Source of the DNA: SYFY01 sp041752315 | Lineage (GTDB): Bacteria; Pseudomonadota; Gammaproteobacteria; Pseudomonadales; Azotimanducaceae | Reading direction: 5' to 3' | NCBI GenBank assembly: GCA_041752315.1 | Contig: JBGSHJ010000059.1 | Location: 76,656-140,655 of the forward strand | Length of the DNA: 64,000 bases | The notes under the pieces: model-generated | Told to the model about the DNA's origin: nothing | Database searches by the model: none | Seen by the model: only the letters and a program-made list of their open reading frames with translations | Shown: positions 54,640-63,340 of the stretch, one piece after another | How the letters are laid out: every line of letters begins with the position of its first letter | Position numbering within the stretch: position 1 is the first letter of the stretch | Made by a program: the position numbers and the translations under genes

Positions 54640-54684
54640 TTACTCAAAGTAGGAACTCAGCTTCCATGCCGTCGCACGCCTCTA
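54640..54684 (-). pseudogene. Possible orphan C-terminal fragment of a leftward gene
   Basis: On the reverse strand a short frame reads RRATAWKLSSYFE and a TAA at 54640-54642, then reaches the terminator listed above. It is closed upstream by an in-frame TAG (54682-54684) and, just beyond, by a G12 run on the forward strand. The ending looks like that of a real protein followed by a real terminator. With only 13 codons no family can be named. Confidence 0.3.
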
Positions 54685-54693
54685 CGCCTCAAA

Positions 54694-54710
54694 GGGGGGG
54701 GGGGGTGGGG
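54694..54710. repeat. Poly-G tract (G12-T-G4)
   Basis: Twelve consecutive G, a T and four G, on the forward strand between murF and moaA. Such tracts are mutable by slippage and can form G-quadruplexes. They are also prone to sequencing or assembly error. Confidence 0.85.
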
Positions 54711-54808
54711 AGAGAGACTGTGCGCTGACATATCCAGTAAAGCAGAATCAGTATCTCCTGCTGGGAACCTGTTCAAAATTCTGCGCGCGAACGTGGCATA
54801 CTTGACAG

Positions 54809-55774
54809 ATGATCACCGACGCTCACGGTAGGACCTTTCGCAATTTGCGAGTCAGCCTGACAGCTGCGTGCAACTATGCGTGCACTTATTGCGTTCCCAA
54901 TGGCAAACGACTTCAGCCAGCCGAGTCGGAACTGGGCGCTGAAGAACTGGTGCGCGCCGTGAAACTGCTGATGCGGGTGGGTGGTGTCGACAAGGTTCGG
55001 GTAACCGGCGGAGAGCCTTTGGTTGCGCCGAAGATCGACACTTTTTTCCCTGCCTTGATGCAATTGCCGCTTGATGATGTCGGGTTGACGACCAATGGCC
55101 AGTTGCTCAGCCGCAAGGCGGATATGCTGCTGGCCGCGGGACTGAAGCGCATCAATGTCAGTCTCGACACCTTGAATCCGATCGCCTTCCGGGAAATCGC
55201 CAAGTCAGGTGATTTGCCTACGGTACTGGCAGGCATCGACCGGATGGCCAATGCCGGCGTGCGTGTCAAGATCAACATGGTGCCGTTACGTTCCGCCAAT
55301 GGTGATCAGATTCTGCCAATGCTCGACTATTGCCTCGCACGCGGCTTTGAACTGCGTTTCATCGAACTGATGAAAATGGGGCACCTGCGAGCCGGCAACC
55401 AGTTTGCGCGCGATTTCATCGGCATGGATGAACTGCTGGAAACGATCGGACAGCGCTACGAATATGCGCGAACCGATGCACCGTTTGATTCCACCGCGGT
55501 GCGATTCGAAATTCCCGGCCGTGGCGCTTTTGGCATCATCGCCAACGAAACCGAGCCGTTCTGCGCATCGTGTACGCGGTTGCGGTTGTCATCCAATGGC
55601 AGGTTGTTTGGTTGTCTTTCGAATGCACATTCGCACGACCTCAATCCTGTCCTCGACATGCCCGATGACGAAGCTGAAGCGACCCTTGGCATCATTCTCG
55701 GGAAAGCTCTGGCGGACAAACAGCCGATTCGGTTCCAGGGTGAATGGACCGTGATGAAGTTCATCGGCGGCTGA
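54809..55774 (+). CDS. moaA: GTP 3',8-cyclase MoaA
   Basis: 321 residues. The radical SAM cluster cysteines are C21, C25 and C28 (CNYACTYC). The second 4Fe-4S site is C252, C255 and C269, and the protein ends in the essential GG. It starts molybdenum cofactor synthesis by cyclising GTP. Its product supports the exported molybdenum hydroxylase of this window. No other moa genes are adjacent. Confidence 0.94.
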   Translation: MITDAHGRTFRNLRVSLTAACNYACTYCVPNGKRLQPAESELGAEELVRAVKLLMRVGGVDKVRVTGGEPLVAPKIDTFFPALMQLPLDDVGLTTNGQLLSRKADMLLAAGLKRINVSLDTLNPIAFREIAKSGDLPTVLAGIDRMANAGVRVKINMVPLRSANGDQILPMLDYCLARGFELRFIELMKMGHLRAGNQFARDFIGMDELLETIGQRYEYARTDAPFDSTAVRFEIPGRGAFGIIANETEPFCASCTRLRLSSNGRLFGCLSNAHSHDLNPVLDMPDDEAEATLGIILGKALADKQPIRFQGEWTVMKFIGG

Positions 55775-55915
55775 CCGGCAGCGGGCCTGGGTCAGCACGA
55801 AGCCTGCCGGTACGAGGCCGGGATAAATTGTCAGGTTAGAGAGATTTCGAACCATCCCGAGAGATGCAAAGGGTGTGCCTATACTCAAGACGAGTTGTCA
55901 AAGAAGGCCACACGG

Positions 55916-56467
55916 ATGTTCCGGACATTTTTCATTCTCAGCCTGATTACACAGGCGGGTGCCTGCAGCATCGTTCAACCCCATCCTGATGCCACAGAGG
56001 CGCTGCGAGCAACCCGGACCCTGGGTGGCGTCACGGTGGAGAATCATTCCCGATGGACTCTGCCGCCATTTGCCCGGGTGACGGTGATGCATGCGGACGG
56101 TCGAACCGACAATGAGCGTCTGCTGGCTGTCCAGACCGGGCTTGCAGCACATCTGCAGGTTGCGGACGCTGAATCTCCCTGGAGACTGGTAGTGTATTGG
56201 CCGGACCCTGTCCATTCTGAGGAACCGGCCGTGGTTGCCCCTGCCGCCTACTGGTCAACCCAGACCTTGCGCTCAGCGGGAACCGTGGTAACACGAACTG
56301 CCGACAGGGATGAATTGCTAGTTGACGTGATCCACAATGCAGACAACAGCCTGGTTACTCGACTTACTGTAGTCATCGCGCCGTGGCTGCGGGGCAGGGA
56401 TTGGCATGACCCGGTTGAGCTGACCCGCGCTTTTGCGGCTGTTGGGGCCACCCTGACCGGTAGCTGA
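55916..56467 (+). CDS. Predicted lipoprotein of unknown function
   Basis: 183 residues. The N-terminal signal (MFRTFFILSLITQAGAC) ends in a lipobox-like AGAC. ATG 55916 has AAGAAGG upstream and puts the Cys at residue 17; TTG at 55895 is an alternative. The mature part (PHPDATEALRA..., then WRLVVYWPDP) is not recognised. It ends 57 bases before the DUF1285 start. Confidence 0.7.
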   Translation: MFRTFFILSLITQAGACSIVQPHPDATEALRATRTLGGVTVENHSRWTLPPFARVTVMHADGRTDNERLLAVQTGLAAHLQVADAESPWRLVVYWPDPVHSEEPAVVAPAAYWSTQTLRSAGTVVTRTADRDELLVDVIHNADNSLVTRLTVVIAPWLRGRDWHDPVELTRAFAAVGATLTGS

Positions 56468-56524
56468 CGGTTGCGGCTGCGGTTGACTCCACTTTCCCAT
56501 CAGCCATGCTGGCTGGAGAGCCAA

Positions 56525-57052
56525 GTGCCGGAAGAGAAACTCGACGACCTGTTTGCAGCGCTGGTTGCTCAGGCGGGCAGGCGACGGATGCCACCGGTTC
56601 ATCGATGGCTATCTGCGCCAGAGGGCAGGATCGATATCAGGATTGCTCGTGATGGCACCTGGTTTCATGAGGGCGTTGCCTTTACGCGTCCGGCGTTGGT
56701 CCGCTTGTTTTCCACCATACTGGTTCGCGAAGGGGATGCCTATTTTCTGGTTTCACCACAGGAAAAACTTCGTATCGTTGTGGAGGATGTTCCCTTGCTG
56801 GCGCTGGACTTCGAGATGCGCGGGAGTGGCGAGCAGGCTGAGTTGCTGTTCAGTACCAACGGTGGAGACCAGGTCATTGCCAATGAAGAGCACCCGATCT
56901 CGCTGCGCGGTGGCAGACCCTACCTGCATGTTCGTGACGGTCTTGAGGCGCTGATCGTCAGAGCAGCCTTTTATCGACTGACAGGCCTTGTCGTTGAAAG
57001 GGAAGGTCGCCCCTGCCTGTTCAGCCAAGGGGCGTTTTTTTTCCTGGATTGA
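56525..57052 (+). CDS. DUF1285 family protein
   Basis: About 175 residues. The GTG at 56525 has GGAGAG 4 bases upstream; the frame is open further up to 56471. DUF1285 segments RIDIRIARDGTWFHEG, PALVRLFSTILVREG, YFLVSPQEKLRI and VRDGLEALIVRAAFYRL are seen. Function is unknown; the family often lies near energy genes, and here is convergent with ETF-QO. Its last codons form the terminator stem. Confidence 0.88.
   Translation: MPEEKLDDLFAALVAQAGRRRMPPVHRWLSAPEGRIDIRIARDGTWFHEGVAFTRPALVRLFSTILVREGDAYFLVSPQEKLRIVVEDVPLLALDFEMRGSGEQAELLFSTNGGDQVIANEEHPISLRGGRPYLHVRDGLEALIVRAAFYRLTGLVVEREGRPCLFSQGAFFFLD
57008..57042 (+). terminator. Intrinsic terminator embedded in the DUF1285 3' end
   Basis: CGCCCCT pairs with AGGGGCG (57008-57014, 57028-57034) and is followed by eight T (57035-57042), all inside the coding sequence, 10 bases before the end of the gene. 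Confidence 0.75.
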
Positions 57053-57084
57053 AAATCGACCACCGGTTACGCGGGCACTGTCGC

Positions 57085-58749
57085 TCACATGTTCGGATAG
57101 TTTGGTCCACCGGCACCTTCCGGCACCACCCAGATGATGTTCTGAGAAGGATCCTTGATATCACAGGTTTTGCAGTGTACGCAGTTCTGCGCATTGATCT
57201 GGAAGCGGGGACCGCTGGCTTCACTGACGATTTCGTAAACACCCGCAGGGCAGTATCGCTGCGCCGGTTCATCCCACATCGGCAGATTTTTTGAAACTGG
57301 AATCGCAGCATCCTTCAACGTGAGATGGCAGGGCTGGTCCTCTTCATGGTTGGTGTTGCTCAAGAATACCGAAGACAGCTTGTCGAAGGAGAGCACACCA
57401 TCCGGCTTGGGGTAGTCGATTGGTTTGCTGGAACCTGCCGGTTTGAGCGTTGCATGATCCGGAACGGGATCACTCAGGGTCCACGGCAGACGGCCCTGGA
57501 ACCAGCTGTCTACCAGCGCCGCGCCGGAACCCATCAGTGCGCCGAACTTGTGCAGGCTGGGTGCGGCATTACGCGACCGGTTCAGTTCGTCATACAGCCA
57601 GGAGTCTTCGAATCGCTCCTGAAATTCACTCAGTTCGGAGTGGGCTTCACCCCGTGCCAGCGCAGCTGCGATGGTCTCCGCCGCCAGCATGCCGGACTTC
57701 ATCGCCGCGTGGCTGCCCTTGACCTTGATCACATTCAGGAATCCGGCGTCGTCACCGATCAGCAATCCGCCAGGGAATACGTTTTTGGGTAGCGCCTGGA
57801 TGCCGCCTTTCACAATCGCACGTGCACCATAAGAAACCCGTTTGCCGCCCTTCAGCACGCTTGCGATCAACGGATGGTGTTTCCAACGCTGGAATTCGTC
57901 AAACGGTGAAAGATGGGGATTCGAGTAACACAAGTCCACGATGAGCCCCAGCGATACCTGGTTGTTTTCGAGGTGATACAGGTAGGATCCACCGGTGGTC
58001 TGTCCCGGGAAATGGCCAAGTGGCCATCCCAACGAGTGAATGACCCGGCCAGGAATGTGCAGTTCGGGGTCGACGTCCCAAAGCTCCTTGAAACCGATGC
58101 CGTAGTGTTGGGTCGACGAATCATCCGCAAGACCCAGGCGGGCAATCAGCTGTTTGCCCAGATGACCTCGACAGCCTTCGGCAAAAACCGTGAATTTGGC
58201 CAGGAGTTCGTAACCCGGAGTGAACGTACCCTTGTGGGTGCCTTCCCGACTGACACCCATATCGCCGGTCGCGACACCACGAACGCTCCCGTTGTCATTG
58301 AACAGCACTTCGGATGCTGCGAACCCCGGGAACAGGTTGACACCAAGCGCTTCGGCCTGTTCACCCAGCCAGCGGCAGAGGTTGCCCAGGCTGATCGCAT
58401 AGTTGCCGTGGTTGTCCAGGTCGGTGGGGATGAACAGTTTCGGAATACGAATCCGGTTCACCTCGTTCACCATGTAGTAAACCTCGTCTTCCGTGACCGG
58501 AGTATTGAGGGGAGCTCCACGTGCTTTCCAGTCAGGGATCAACTCATTCAATGCGCGCGGCTCGAAGACGGCGCCGGACAGGATATGGGCGCCGATTTCC
58601 GAGCCTTTTTCAACCAGGCAGACACTTATTTCCTGCCCTGAGCGTTCAGCGAGTTGCATCAACCGAATCGCGGTGGCGAGTCCGGAGGGGCCCCCGCCGA
58701 CGATCACCACATCAAATTCCATGGCTTCACGTTGCGCAGCGTTCGGCAT
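57085..58749 (-). CDS. Electron transfer flavoprotein-ubiquinone oxidoreductase
   Basis: 554 residues from the ATG at 58749. FAD motif VVIVGGGPSGLAT near residue 15. The C-terminal 4Fe-4S cluster has CPAGVYE and CVHCKTCDIKDPSQNI. It is a membrane-surface enzyme passing electrons from ETF to quinone during acyl-CoA oxidation. It is divergent from etfBA, about 360 bases apart. The frame upstream to 58824 is open without homology. Confidence 0.94.
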   Translation of the reverse strand: MPNAAQREAMEFDVVIVGGGPSGLATAIRLMQLAERSGQEISVCLVEKGSEIGAHILSGAVFEPRALNELIPDWKARGAPLNTPVTEDEVYYMVNEVNRIRIPKLFIPTDLDNHGNYAISLGNLCRWLGEQAEALGVNLFPGFAASEVLFNDNGSVRGVATGDMGVSREGTHKGTFTPGYELLAKFTVFAEGCRGHLGKQLIARLGLADDSSTQHYGIGFKELWDVDPELHIPGRVIHSLGWPLGHFPGQTTGGSYLYHLENNQVSLGLIVDLCYSNPHLSPFDEFQRWKHHPLIASVLKGGKRVSYGARAIVKGGIQALPKNVFPGGLLIGDDAGFLNVIKVKGSHAAMKSGMLAAETIAAALARGEAHSELSEFQERFEDSWLYDELNRSRNAAPSLHKFGALMGSGAALVDSWFQGRLPWTLSDPVPDHATLKPAGSSKPIDYPKPDGVLSFDKLSSVFLSNTNHEEDQPCHLTLKDAAIPVSKNLPMWDEPAQRYCPAGVYEIVSEASGPRFQINAQNCVHCKTCDIKDPSQNIIWVVPEGAGGPNYPNM

Positions 58750-58780
58750 TTTTGTAAGCACCTGGTGAGTTGAGGCGCGC

Positions 58781-58786
58781 ATTATA
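58781..58786 (-). promoter_or_regulatory. Candidate -10 element of the ETF-QO gene
   Basis: Read leftwards this is TATAAT, 32 bases before the chosen ATG. No strong -35 is seen at 17-18 bases, so the call is weak. Confidence 0.35.
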
Positions 58787-59022
58787 CGCGACAACATTGA
58801 CCCGTCTGGAAGGCCCGGCGACAATACCGCGCCTTTTTTACCCCGGAAGCGCGTGGTAGGCGGGCGTCGTCCACGACAACACAGGTCGTGGCCAGCCCGA
58901 CGGCATAAGTGTGTTCAGGACACGCAATCGAGACAGCGAGGCCATGGGGCCAGACTTCCACAGCTGGGATTGTCAGGCAATTCCAAACCGGAGCAGCAAC
59001 GCGCGCGGCGCAACTGCGGCCC

Positions 59023-59078
59023 AGTTTCTGGTAAAAAGTTTCTGGTAAAAAGTTTCTGGCAAAGAGTTTCTGGTCAAG
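59023..59078 (+). repeat. Four 14-bp tandem repeats ahead of etfB
   Basis: Four head-to-tail units, AGTTTCTGGTAAAA twice, then AGTTTCTGGCAAAG and AGTTTCTGGTCAAG. The array ends 31 bases before the etfB ATG, so it lies in the promoter or leader of etfBA. Confidence 0.9.
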
Positions 59079-59109
59079 AATTGATATCTAGTCAAAAGAA
59101 GAGGGCTAC

Positions 59110-59862
59110 ATGAAGGTACTGGTACCGGTCAAGCGCGTGGTCGACGCCAATGTGAAAGTACGGGTCAAACCCGACGGCACTGGCGTGGATCTTGCGAACG
59201 TGAAAATGGCAGTCAATCCGTTCTGCGAGATCGCCATCGAAGAAGCCGTGCGTTTGAAGGAAGCGGGTGTCGCGACCGAAGTCATCGCGGTCTGCGTCGG
59301 TGGCACGGCTTGTCAGGAACAACTGCGAACCTGTCTCGCGCTGGGCGCTGATCGCGCCATCCTGGTCCAGACTGAAGCAGACGCACAGCCATTGGGCATT
59401 GCCAAGGCGCTGAAGGCCATACAGGACAAGGAAGGTGCCCAGATTGTCATTTTTGGCAAACAATCGATTGATGGCGACAACAGCCAGACCGGCCAGATGT
59501 TTGCAGCCCTGACCGGAATGCCCCAGGCAACCTTTGCGTCCAAAGTCACCGCCGTCGACGGTGGCCTGGAAGTGATCCGGGAAATCGATGGCGGGTTGCA
59601 GACTCTGCGCATCAAGCTGCCAGCTGTGGTGACCACAGACCTGCGGCTGAACGAACCTCGCTACGCTTCATTGCCCAACATCATGAAAGCCAAGAAAAAG
59701 CCCATGGACGTCCTTACCCCGGCTGACCTGGGCGTGGATTTGAATCCGACCGTCAAGGTGCTGAGAGTGGAGCCCCCGAGTGAACGTGGTGCCGGTGTGA
59801 AGGTGGGATCCGTGGAAGAACTTGTGAATAAACTGCGTAACGAAGCAAAGGTGATCGCATGA
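59110..59862 (+). CDS. etfB: Electron transfer flavoprotein, beta subunit
   Basis: 250 residues. MKVLVPVKRVVDANVKVRV at the N-terminus, then VNPFCEIAIEEA and the family signature VIREIDGGLQTLRIKLPAVVTTDL. It binds AMP and pairs with the alpha subunit to collect electrons from acyl-CoA dehydrogenases. AGAGGG precedes the start. A 4-base overlap joins it to etfA. Confidence 0.95.
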   Translation: MKVLVPVKRVVDANVKVRVKPDGTGVDLANVKMAVNPFCEIAIEEAVRLKEAGVATEVIAVCVGGTACQEQLRTCLALGADRAILVQTEADAQPLGIAKALKAIQDKEGAQIVIFGKQSIDGDNSQTGQMFAALTGMPQATFASKVTAVDGGLEVIREIDGGLQTLRIKLPAVVTTDLRLNEPRYASLPNIMKAKKKPMDVLTPADLGVDLNPTVKVLRVEPPSERGAGVKVGSVEELVNKLRNEAKVIA

Positions 59863-60788
59863 GCATACTGGTAGTCGCGGAACACGATAACAAGGAACTC
59901 AAGGCAGCCACCCGTGTCGCAGTTGCAGCGGCGATTGCCATCGGTGGTGATGTCGACCTCCTGGTCGCGGGTTCTGACTCTGGCGCGGTTGCAACGGCCG
60001 CCGCCAAGGTGCCGGGCATTCGCAAGGTCGTGCATGCCGACAACGTCGCTTACGGCCATCAACTGGCAGAGAACATCGCCGCTCTGGTTGCAGAAGTAGG
60101 CCGTGAATACAGCCACATTCTGGCTGCCCACACGCCGATTGGTAAAAACTTCCTGCCGCGTGTAGCTGCGCTGCTGGACGTGGCACAGATTTCGGACATC
60201 ATCAGCGTCGTTGATGCCCAGACATTCAAACGCCCGTTCTACGCAGGCAACGCGATAGCCACGGTTCAGTCTGCCGACGCCATCAAGGTGATCTCGGTAC
60301 GGGGCACGGCCTATGATCCAGTCGCGGCGGAAGGCGGCAGTGCAACGATTGAGGCAAATGGCAGTGCTCATGACATCGGGACTTCCTCCTTTGTGAGTGA
60401 AGAGATTGTCAAATCGGCGCGACCCGAACTGACTGCAGCCAGCATCATCATTTCTGGTGGTCGCGGCATGGGCAGCGGGGACAACTTCAAGTTGCTCGAT
60501 GGCATAGCCGACAAGCTCGGTGCAGCCATTGGTGCTTCGAGAGCCGCGGTGGATGCGGGGTTTGCTCCCAACGACATGCAGGTTGGGCAGACCGGCAAGA
60601 TCGTGGCTCCTGATCTGTACATCGCTGTCGGGATATCCGGTGCTATCCAGCATCTGGCCGGAATGAAGGACAGCAAGGTCATCGTTGCCATCAACAAGGA
60701 TGAAGACGCGCCGATCTTCCAGGTTGCGGACTACGGACTGGTGGCAGATCTGTTCAAGGCCCTGCCGGAACTTGAGGCTTTGCTATAG
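59859..60788 (+). CDS. etfA: Electron transfer flavoprotein, alpha subunit
   Basis: 309 residues. The FAD-binding C-terminal signature is present: GGRGMGSGDNFKLLDGIADKL, then GQTGKIVAPDLYIAVGISGAIQH and AINKDEDAPIF. It forms the ETF heterodimer with etfB. The next gene starts 55 bases downstream. Confidence 0.95.
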   Translation: MSILVVAEHDNKELKAATRVAVAAAIAIGGDVDLLVAGSDSGAVATAAAKVPGIRKVVHADNVAYGHQLAENIAALVAEVGREYSHILAAHTPIGKNFLPRVAALLDVAQISDIISVVDAQTFKRPFYAGNAIATVQSADAIKVISVRGTAYDPVAAEGGSATIEANGSAHDIGTSSFVSEEIVKSARPELTAASIIISGGRGMGSGDNFKLLDGIADKLGAAIGASRAAVDAGFAPNDMQVGQTGKIVAPDLYIAVGISGAIQHLAGMKDSKVIVAINKDEDAPIFQVADYGLVADLFKALPELEALL

Positions 60789-60843
60789 TCCCGCCAAAGG
60801 GAGTAATCTAACAACTCTCCCGCAACGAACGAGGAGCGGACAC

Positions 60844-61293
60844 GTGGCAGTATACGAACTCAATGGTGGCCAGTTGCTGCGCGTAGCGCGCAGCATAGAT
60901 GGCAAACTGCAGCAGCAGTATTTCAGCCTCATCGGTCTTAACAAGGCCCAGCAAACAGCCGTTCGAAAGGATGCAAAAGCTGTCGACGAGAAGTGGGCGG
61001 CTCAGCAGGACAAGGCCAAGGACAAGCGTGTTCGTGGAGCAACAACTCCGCGCAAACACACCACGGGTATCCGCGGCATAAATCTTGTCTATCGGCCATC
61101 GCCCGCGTTTCGAGTGCAGGTGCAAGCCAATGGCAAGTCCATGGTTCGCGAGTTTTCGGTCAAGCGCATGGGCGCCGAAACCGCCTGGAACGATGCACTG
61201 AAGTTCCTCGCGGATTGTCGCGGCTACCCTCGTGTTCCGACCGAGTGGAAGGACCGGATGCCCAAGGTTCCCCGCAAGGCCGCCGCCAAGTAG
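60844..61293 (+). CDS. Small basic AP2-like DNA-binding-domain protein
   Basis: 149 residues from GTG 60844, with GAGGAG upstream. The second half, TTGIRGINLVYRPSPAFRVQV then the strand-rich NGKSMVREFSVKRMGAETAW, follows the AP2/ERF pattern (three strands then a helix; 'G-[IV]-R-G-[IV]'). The protein is rich in Lys and Arg. AP2-like domains bind DNA in bacterial regulators and mobile-element nucleases. The role here, after etfA, is unknown. Confidence 0.6.
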   Translation: MAVYELNGGQLLRVARSIDGKLQQQYFSLIGLNKAQQTAVRKDAKAVDEKWAAQQDKAKDKRVRGATTPRKHTTGIRGINLVYRPSPAFRVQVQANGKSMVREFSVKRMGAETAWNDALKFLADCRGYPRVPTEWKDRMPKVPRKAAAK

Positions 61294-61315
61294 ACACTTT
61301 TCGATTGGGTTGAAG

Positions 61316-61338
61316 CAGACCGGCCCCAGGCTGGTCTG
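61316..61338. terminator. Hairpin between convergent AP2-like gene and pyrB
   Basis: CAGACCGGCC pairs with GGCTGGTCTG (one G-T) around a 3-base loop, 22 bases after the AP2-like stop. There is no T-run. Confidence 0.45.
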
Positions 61339-61383
61339 TGCCATTGATACCCTGTTGATCCCTTGATCAGATGATTCTGCGAT

Positions 61384-62406
61384 TCAGCTGACCGGATTGC
61401 GCTTGGCAGTGAACCAGGTGACGGGCTGAGAGTGATCGTGGACCGAATCAACCACATTCAGCACCAGCGCAAACAGCGCCATGCGGATGATTACCCCGTT
61501 GTCGGTCTGTCTGAAAATCGCAAGATTTGGATTTTCGATCAGATCGTCGTCGAGTTCCTGGGCATTGCTGCGCGAGTCCCGTGGCAGCGGGTGCATGATC
61601 ACGGTGTTGGGTTCGCAGTACTGGGTGTAGATGGATTGATTCAGCCGGAACAGGCCCTTGTATCGATCTGCTTCCTCCTGGGTAGGAAAGCGCTCTTCCT
61701 GGGTCCGGGTGACGTAAAGAATATCGACATTGTGAATGCCTGCTTCCATCTCATGCAGTATCTCTACCGTGTGCCCTGCTGCCCTCAGCTCCGCCTCGAT
61801 CTCAGGCGGCAGTTCCAGGCCAGGTGGACTCACCAGATTGAACCTTATCCTGTTGAACAGGCAGATGAGTTTGCAAAGCGAATGCACCGCGCGCCCGTAG
61901 CGCAGGTCACCGACCAGCGCAACGGTCATCCCATCGATCGATTTGTTCTGTGCCTTCAGCTCCGATCGAATGGTATAGAGGTCCAGCAGAGCCTGGCTTG
62001 GATGTTCGTTGGGGCCATCGCCTCCATTGATGACCGGGACTCGTGACGCCCGGGCAAATTCTGCGACTGACCCGGCCTCGGGGTGCCGCATGACAATCAC
62101 GTCGGAATAACCGGAGAGTACTCGTGCCGTGTCATGTAGGGATTCGCCTTTGGACAACGAGGAAGCCCGGATTTCGGTCGTTTCCCTCACCTCGCCACCC
62201 AGCAGGTTGAATGCGGCAGCGAAAGAAATTCGGGTTCTGGTGCTCGGTTCAAAAAACATGTTGGCGAGAATGGCCCCCTGCAGGACCCTGGTGATGCGCT
62301 TTCGCATGGCGTAGGGGCGCAGTTCATCGGCGACATCGAAGATCCGGCTGACATCCCCACGCTGAAACTGTTTGACCGAAAGAATGTGCCCACCGGTGAA
62401 TTCCAT
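61384..62406 (-). CDS. pyrB: Aspartate carbamoyltransferase
   Basis: 340 residues. Carbamoyl-phosphate site: STRTR at 55-59 and the K86 loop (SLSKGES). H135 lies in GGDGPNEHPSQ and H272 in MHPLPRDS. It makes carbamoyl aspartate in pyrimidine synthesis. The start at 62406 has GGCGAGGCGACG upstream, and the open frame upstream is a mirror of the neighbour's repeat. No pyrI or pyrC is adjacent. Confidence 0.92.
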   Translation of the reverse strand: MEFTGGHILSVKQFQRGDVSRIFDVADELRPYAMRKRITRVLQGAILANMFFEPSTRTRISFAAAFNLLGGEVRETTEIRASSLSKGESLHDTARVLSGYSDVIVMRHPEAGSVAEFARASRVPVINGGDGPNEHPSQALLDLYTIRSELKAQNKSIDGMTVALVGDLRYGRAVHSLCKLICLFNRIRFNLVSPPGLELPPEIEAELRAAGHTVEILHEMEAGIHNVDILYVTRTQEERFPTQEEADRYKGLFRLNQSIYTQYCEPNTVIMHPLPRDSRSNAQELDDDLIENPNLAIFRQTDNGVIIRMALFALVLNVVDSVHDHSQPVTWFTAKRNPVS

Positions 62407-62595
62407 CGTCGCCTCGCCTTGTCGAACGGCGCGCAGTGTAGCGGGGGAGGTCACAACTGTCCTGCGATCGTTGCGGTTTGTGATCAAGAGAATGCGCGAT
62501 AGAAACTGACAGATCCACCCAGCCCTTATTTGCCAAGGATCCGTGTGGGAAGATGGACGGATCTTGGTGCCTGGTCTGTGGGGACCTGTCGATAC

Positions 62596-63123
62596 ATGTA
62601 CCTTTCCTGGCGGAATTTGCGGGCCCGGGTTGTCGTGCCCTGTCGTTTCTTCACTGCACTCTTTGCACTCTTTGCAGTCTTTGCACTCTTTGCACCGTTT
62701 GCACTCGCAGCACCACCTGCGATGTCTGCCCAGAAACTCCAGGAGAAAATGTCCACCGAAGAATTTCGATCTGCGGGACTGCATCGGTTGAGCCCGGAAG
62801 AACTGGGCTATCTCAATCAATGGCTTTTTCCCGCTGCCCCTGAAAAAACGGCTTCATTCGGACAGGAGCAACTGCCGTCGGCAGTGCCGGCCCCGGTGAC
62901 CTCGAATCCGGAAATTGCCACACGGATTGCCGGTAAATTCACTGGCTGGGATGGTCGAACGGTGTTCAGACTCGAAAATGGGCAGGTATGGCAGCAACGC
63001 CAGGCTGGAACCTACAGCTACCGGGCGGAGAGTCCGGAAGTGACCATCCGACGCGGAAACTTCGGCTATTACCTCAAGGTCGTCACCACCCGTCGTCAGA
63101 TCCCGGTCAAGCGGTTGAAGTAG
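62596..63123 (+). CDS. Exported protein of unknown function with repeat-built signal peptide
   Basis: 175 residues from ATG 62596; an upstream in-frame ATG at 62530 is possible. An Arg-rich n-region (SWRNLRARVVVPCR) is followed by a hydrophobic core ALFALFAVFALFAPFALAA, with cleavage near APPAMS. The mature C-terminal half (GKFTGWDGRTVFRLENGQVW ... YSYRAESPEVTIRR) is a small beta-rich domain that occurs in hypothetical proteins I cannot name. It ends with a Lys/Arg tail. Confidence 0.72.
   Translation: MYLSWRNLRARVVVPCRFFTALFALFAVFALFAPFALAAPPAMSAQKLQEKMSTEEFRSAGLHRLSPEELGYLNQWLFPAAPEKTASFGQEQLPSAVPAPVTSNPEIATRIAGKFTGWDGRTVFRLENGQVWQQRQAGTYSYRAESPEVTIRRGNFGYYLKVVTTRRQIPVKRLK
62656..62709 (+). 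repeat. 9-bp tandem repeat inside the signal-peptide coding region
   Basis: Six consecutive 9-bp units: GCACTCTTT twice, GCAGTCTTT, GCACTCTTT, GCACCGTTT and a diverged GCACTCGCA. They encode Ala-Leu-Phe tripeptides (with Val or Pro variants), so gain or loss of units keeps the frame and changes only the signal peptide length. Confidence 0.9.
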
Positions 63124-63340
63124 CGGAACAGAGAATCGATGTTTCAAGCCGAGCTCGAACGAGACCAATACCTGCCGTTCCGAATCCTTCGCCTGCGTCG
63201 CCCTAGATCCTTCATTGCAAAATGTTAAAAAAATGTGACACCAGCATTGAGGGATGTCAGCCGCCTTTCGTCTTACAGGAGCCGTCACGGTATCCGTAAG
63301 GATCATCTGCGACGAACATCAACCAACAGGGGTTTTTTTC

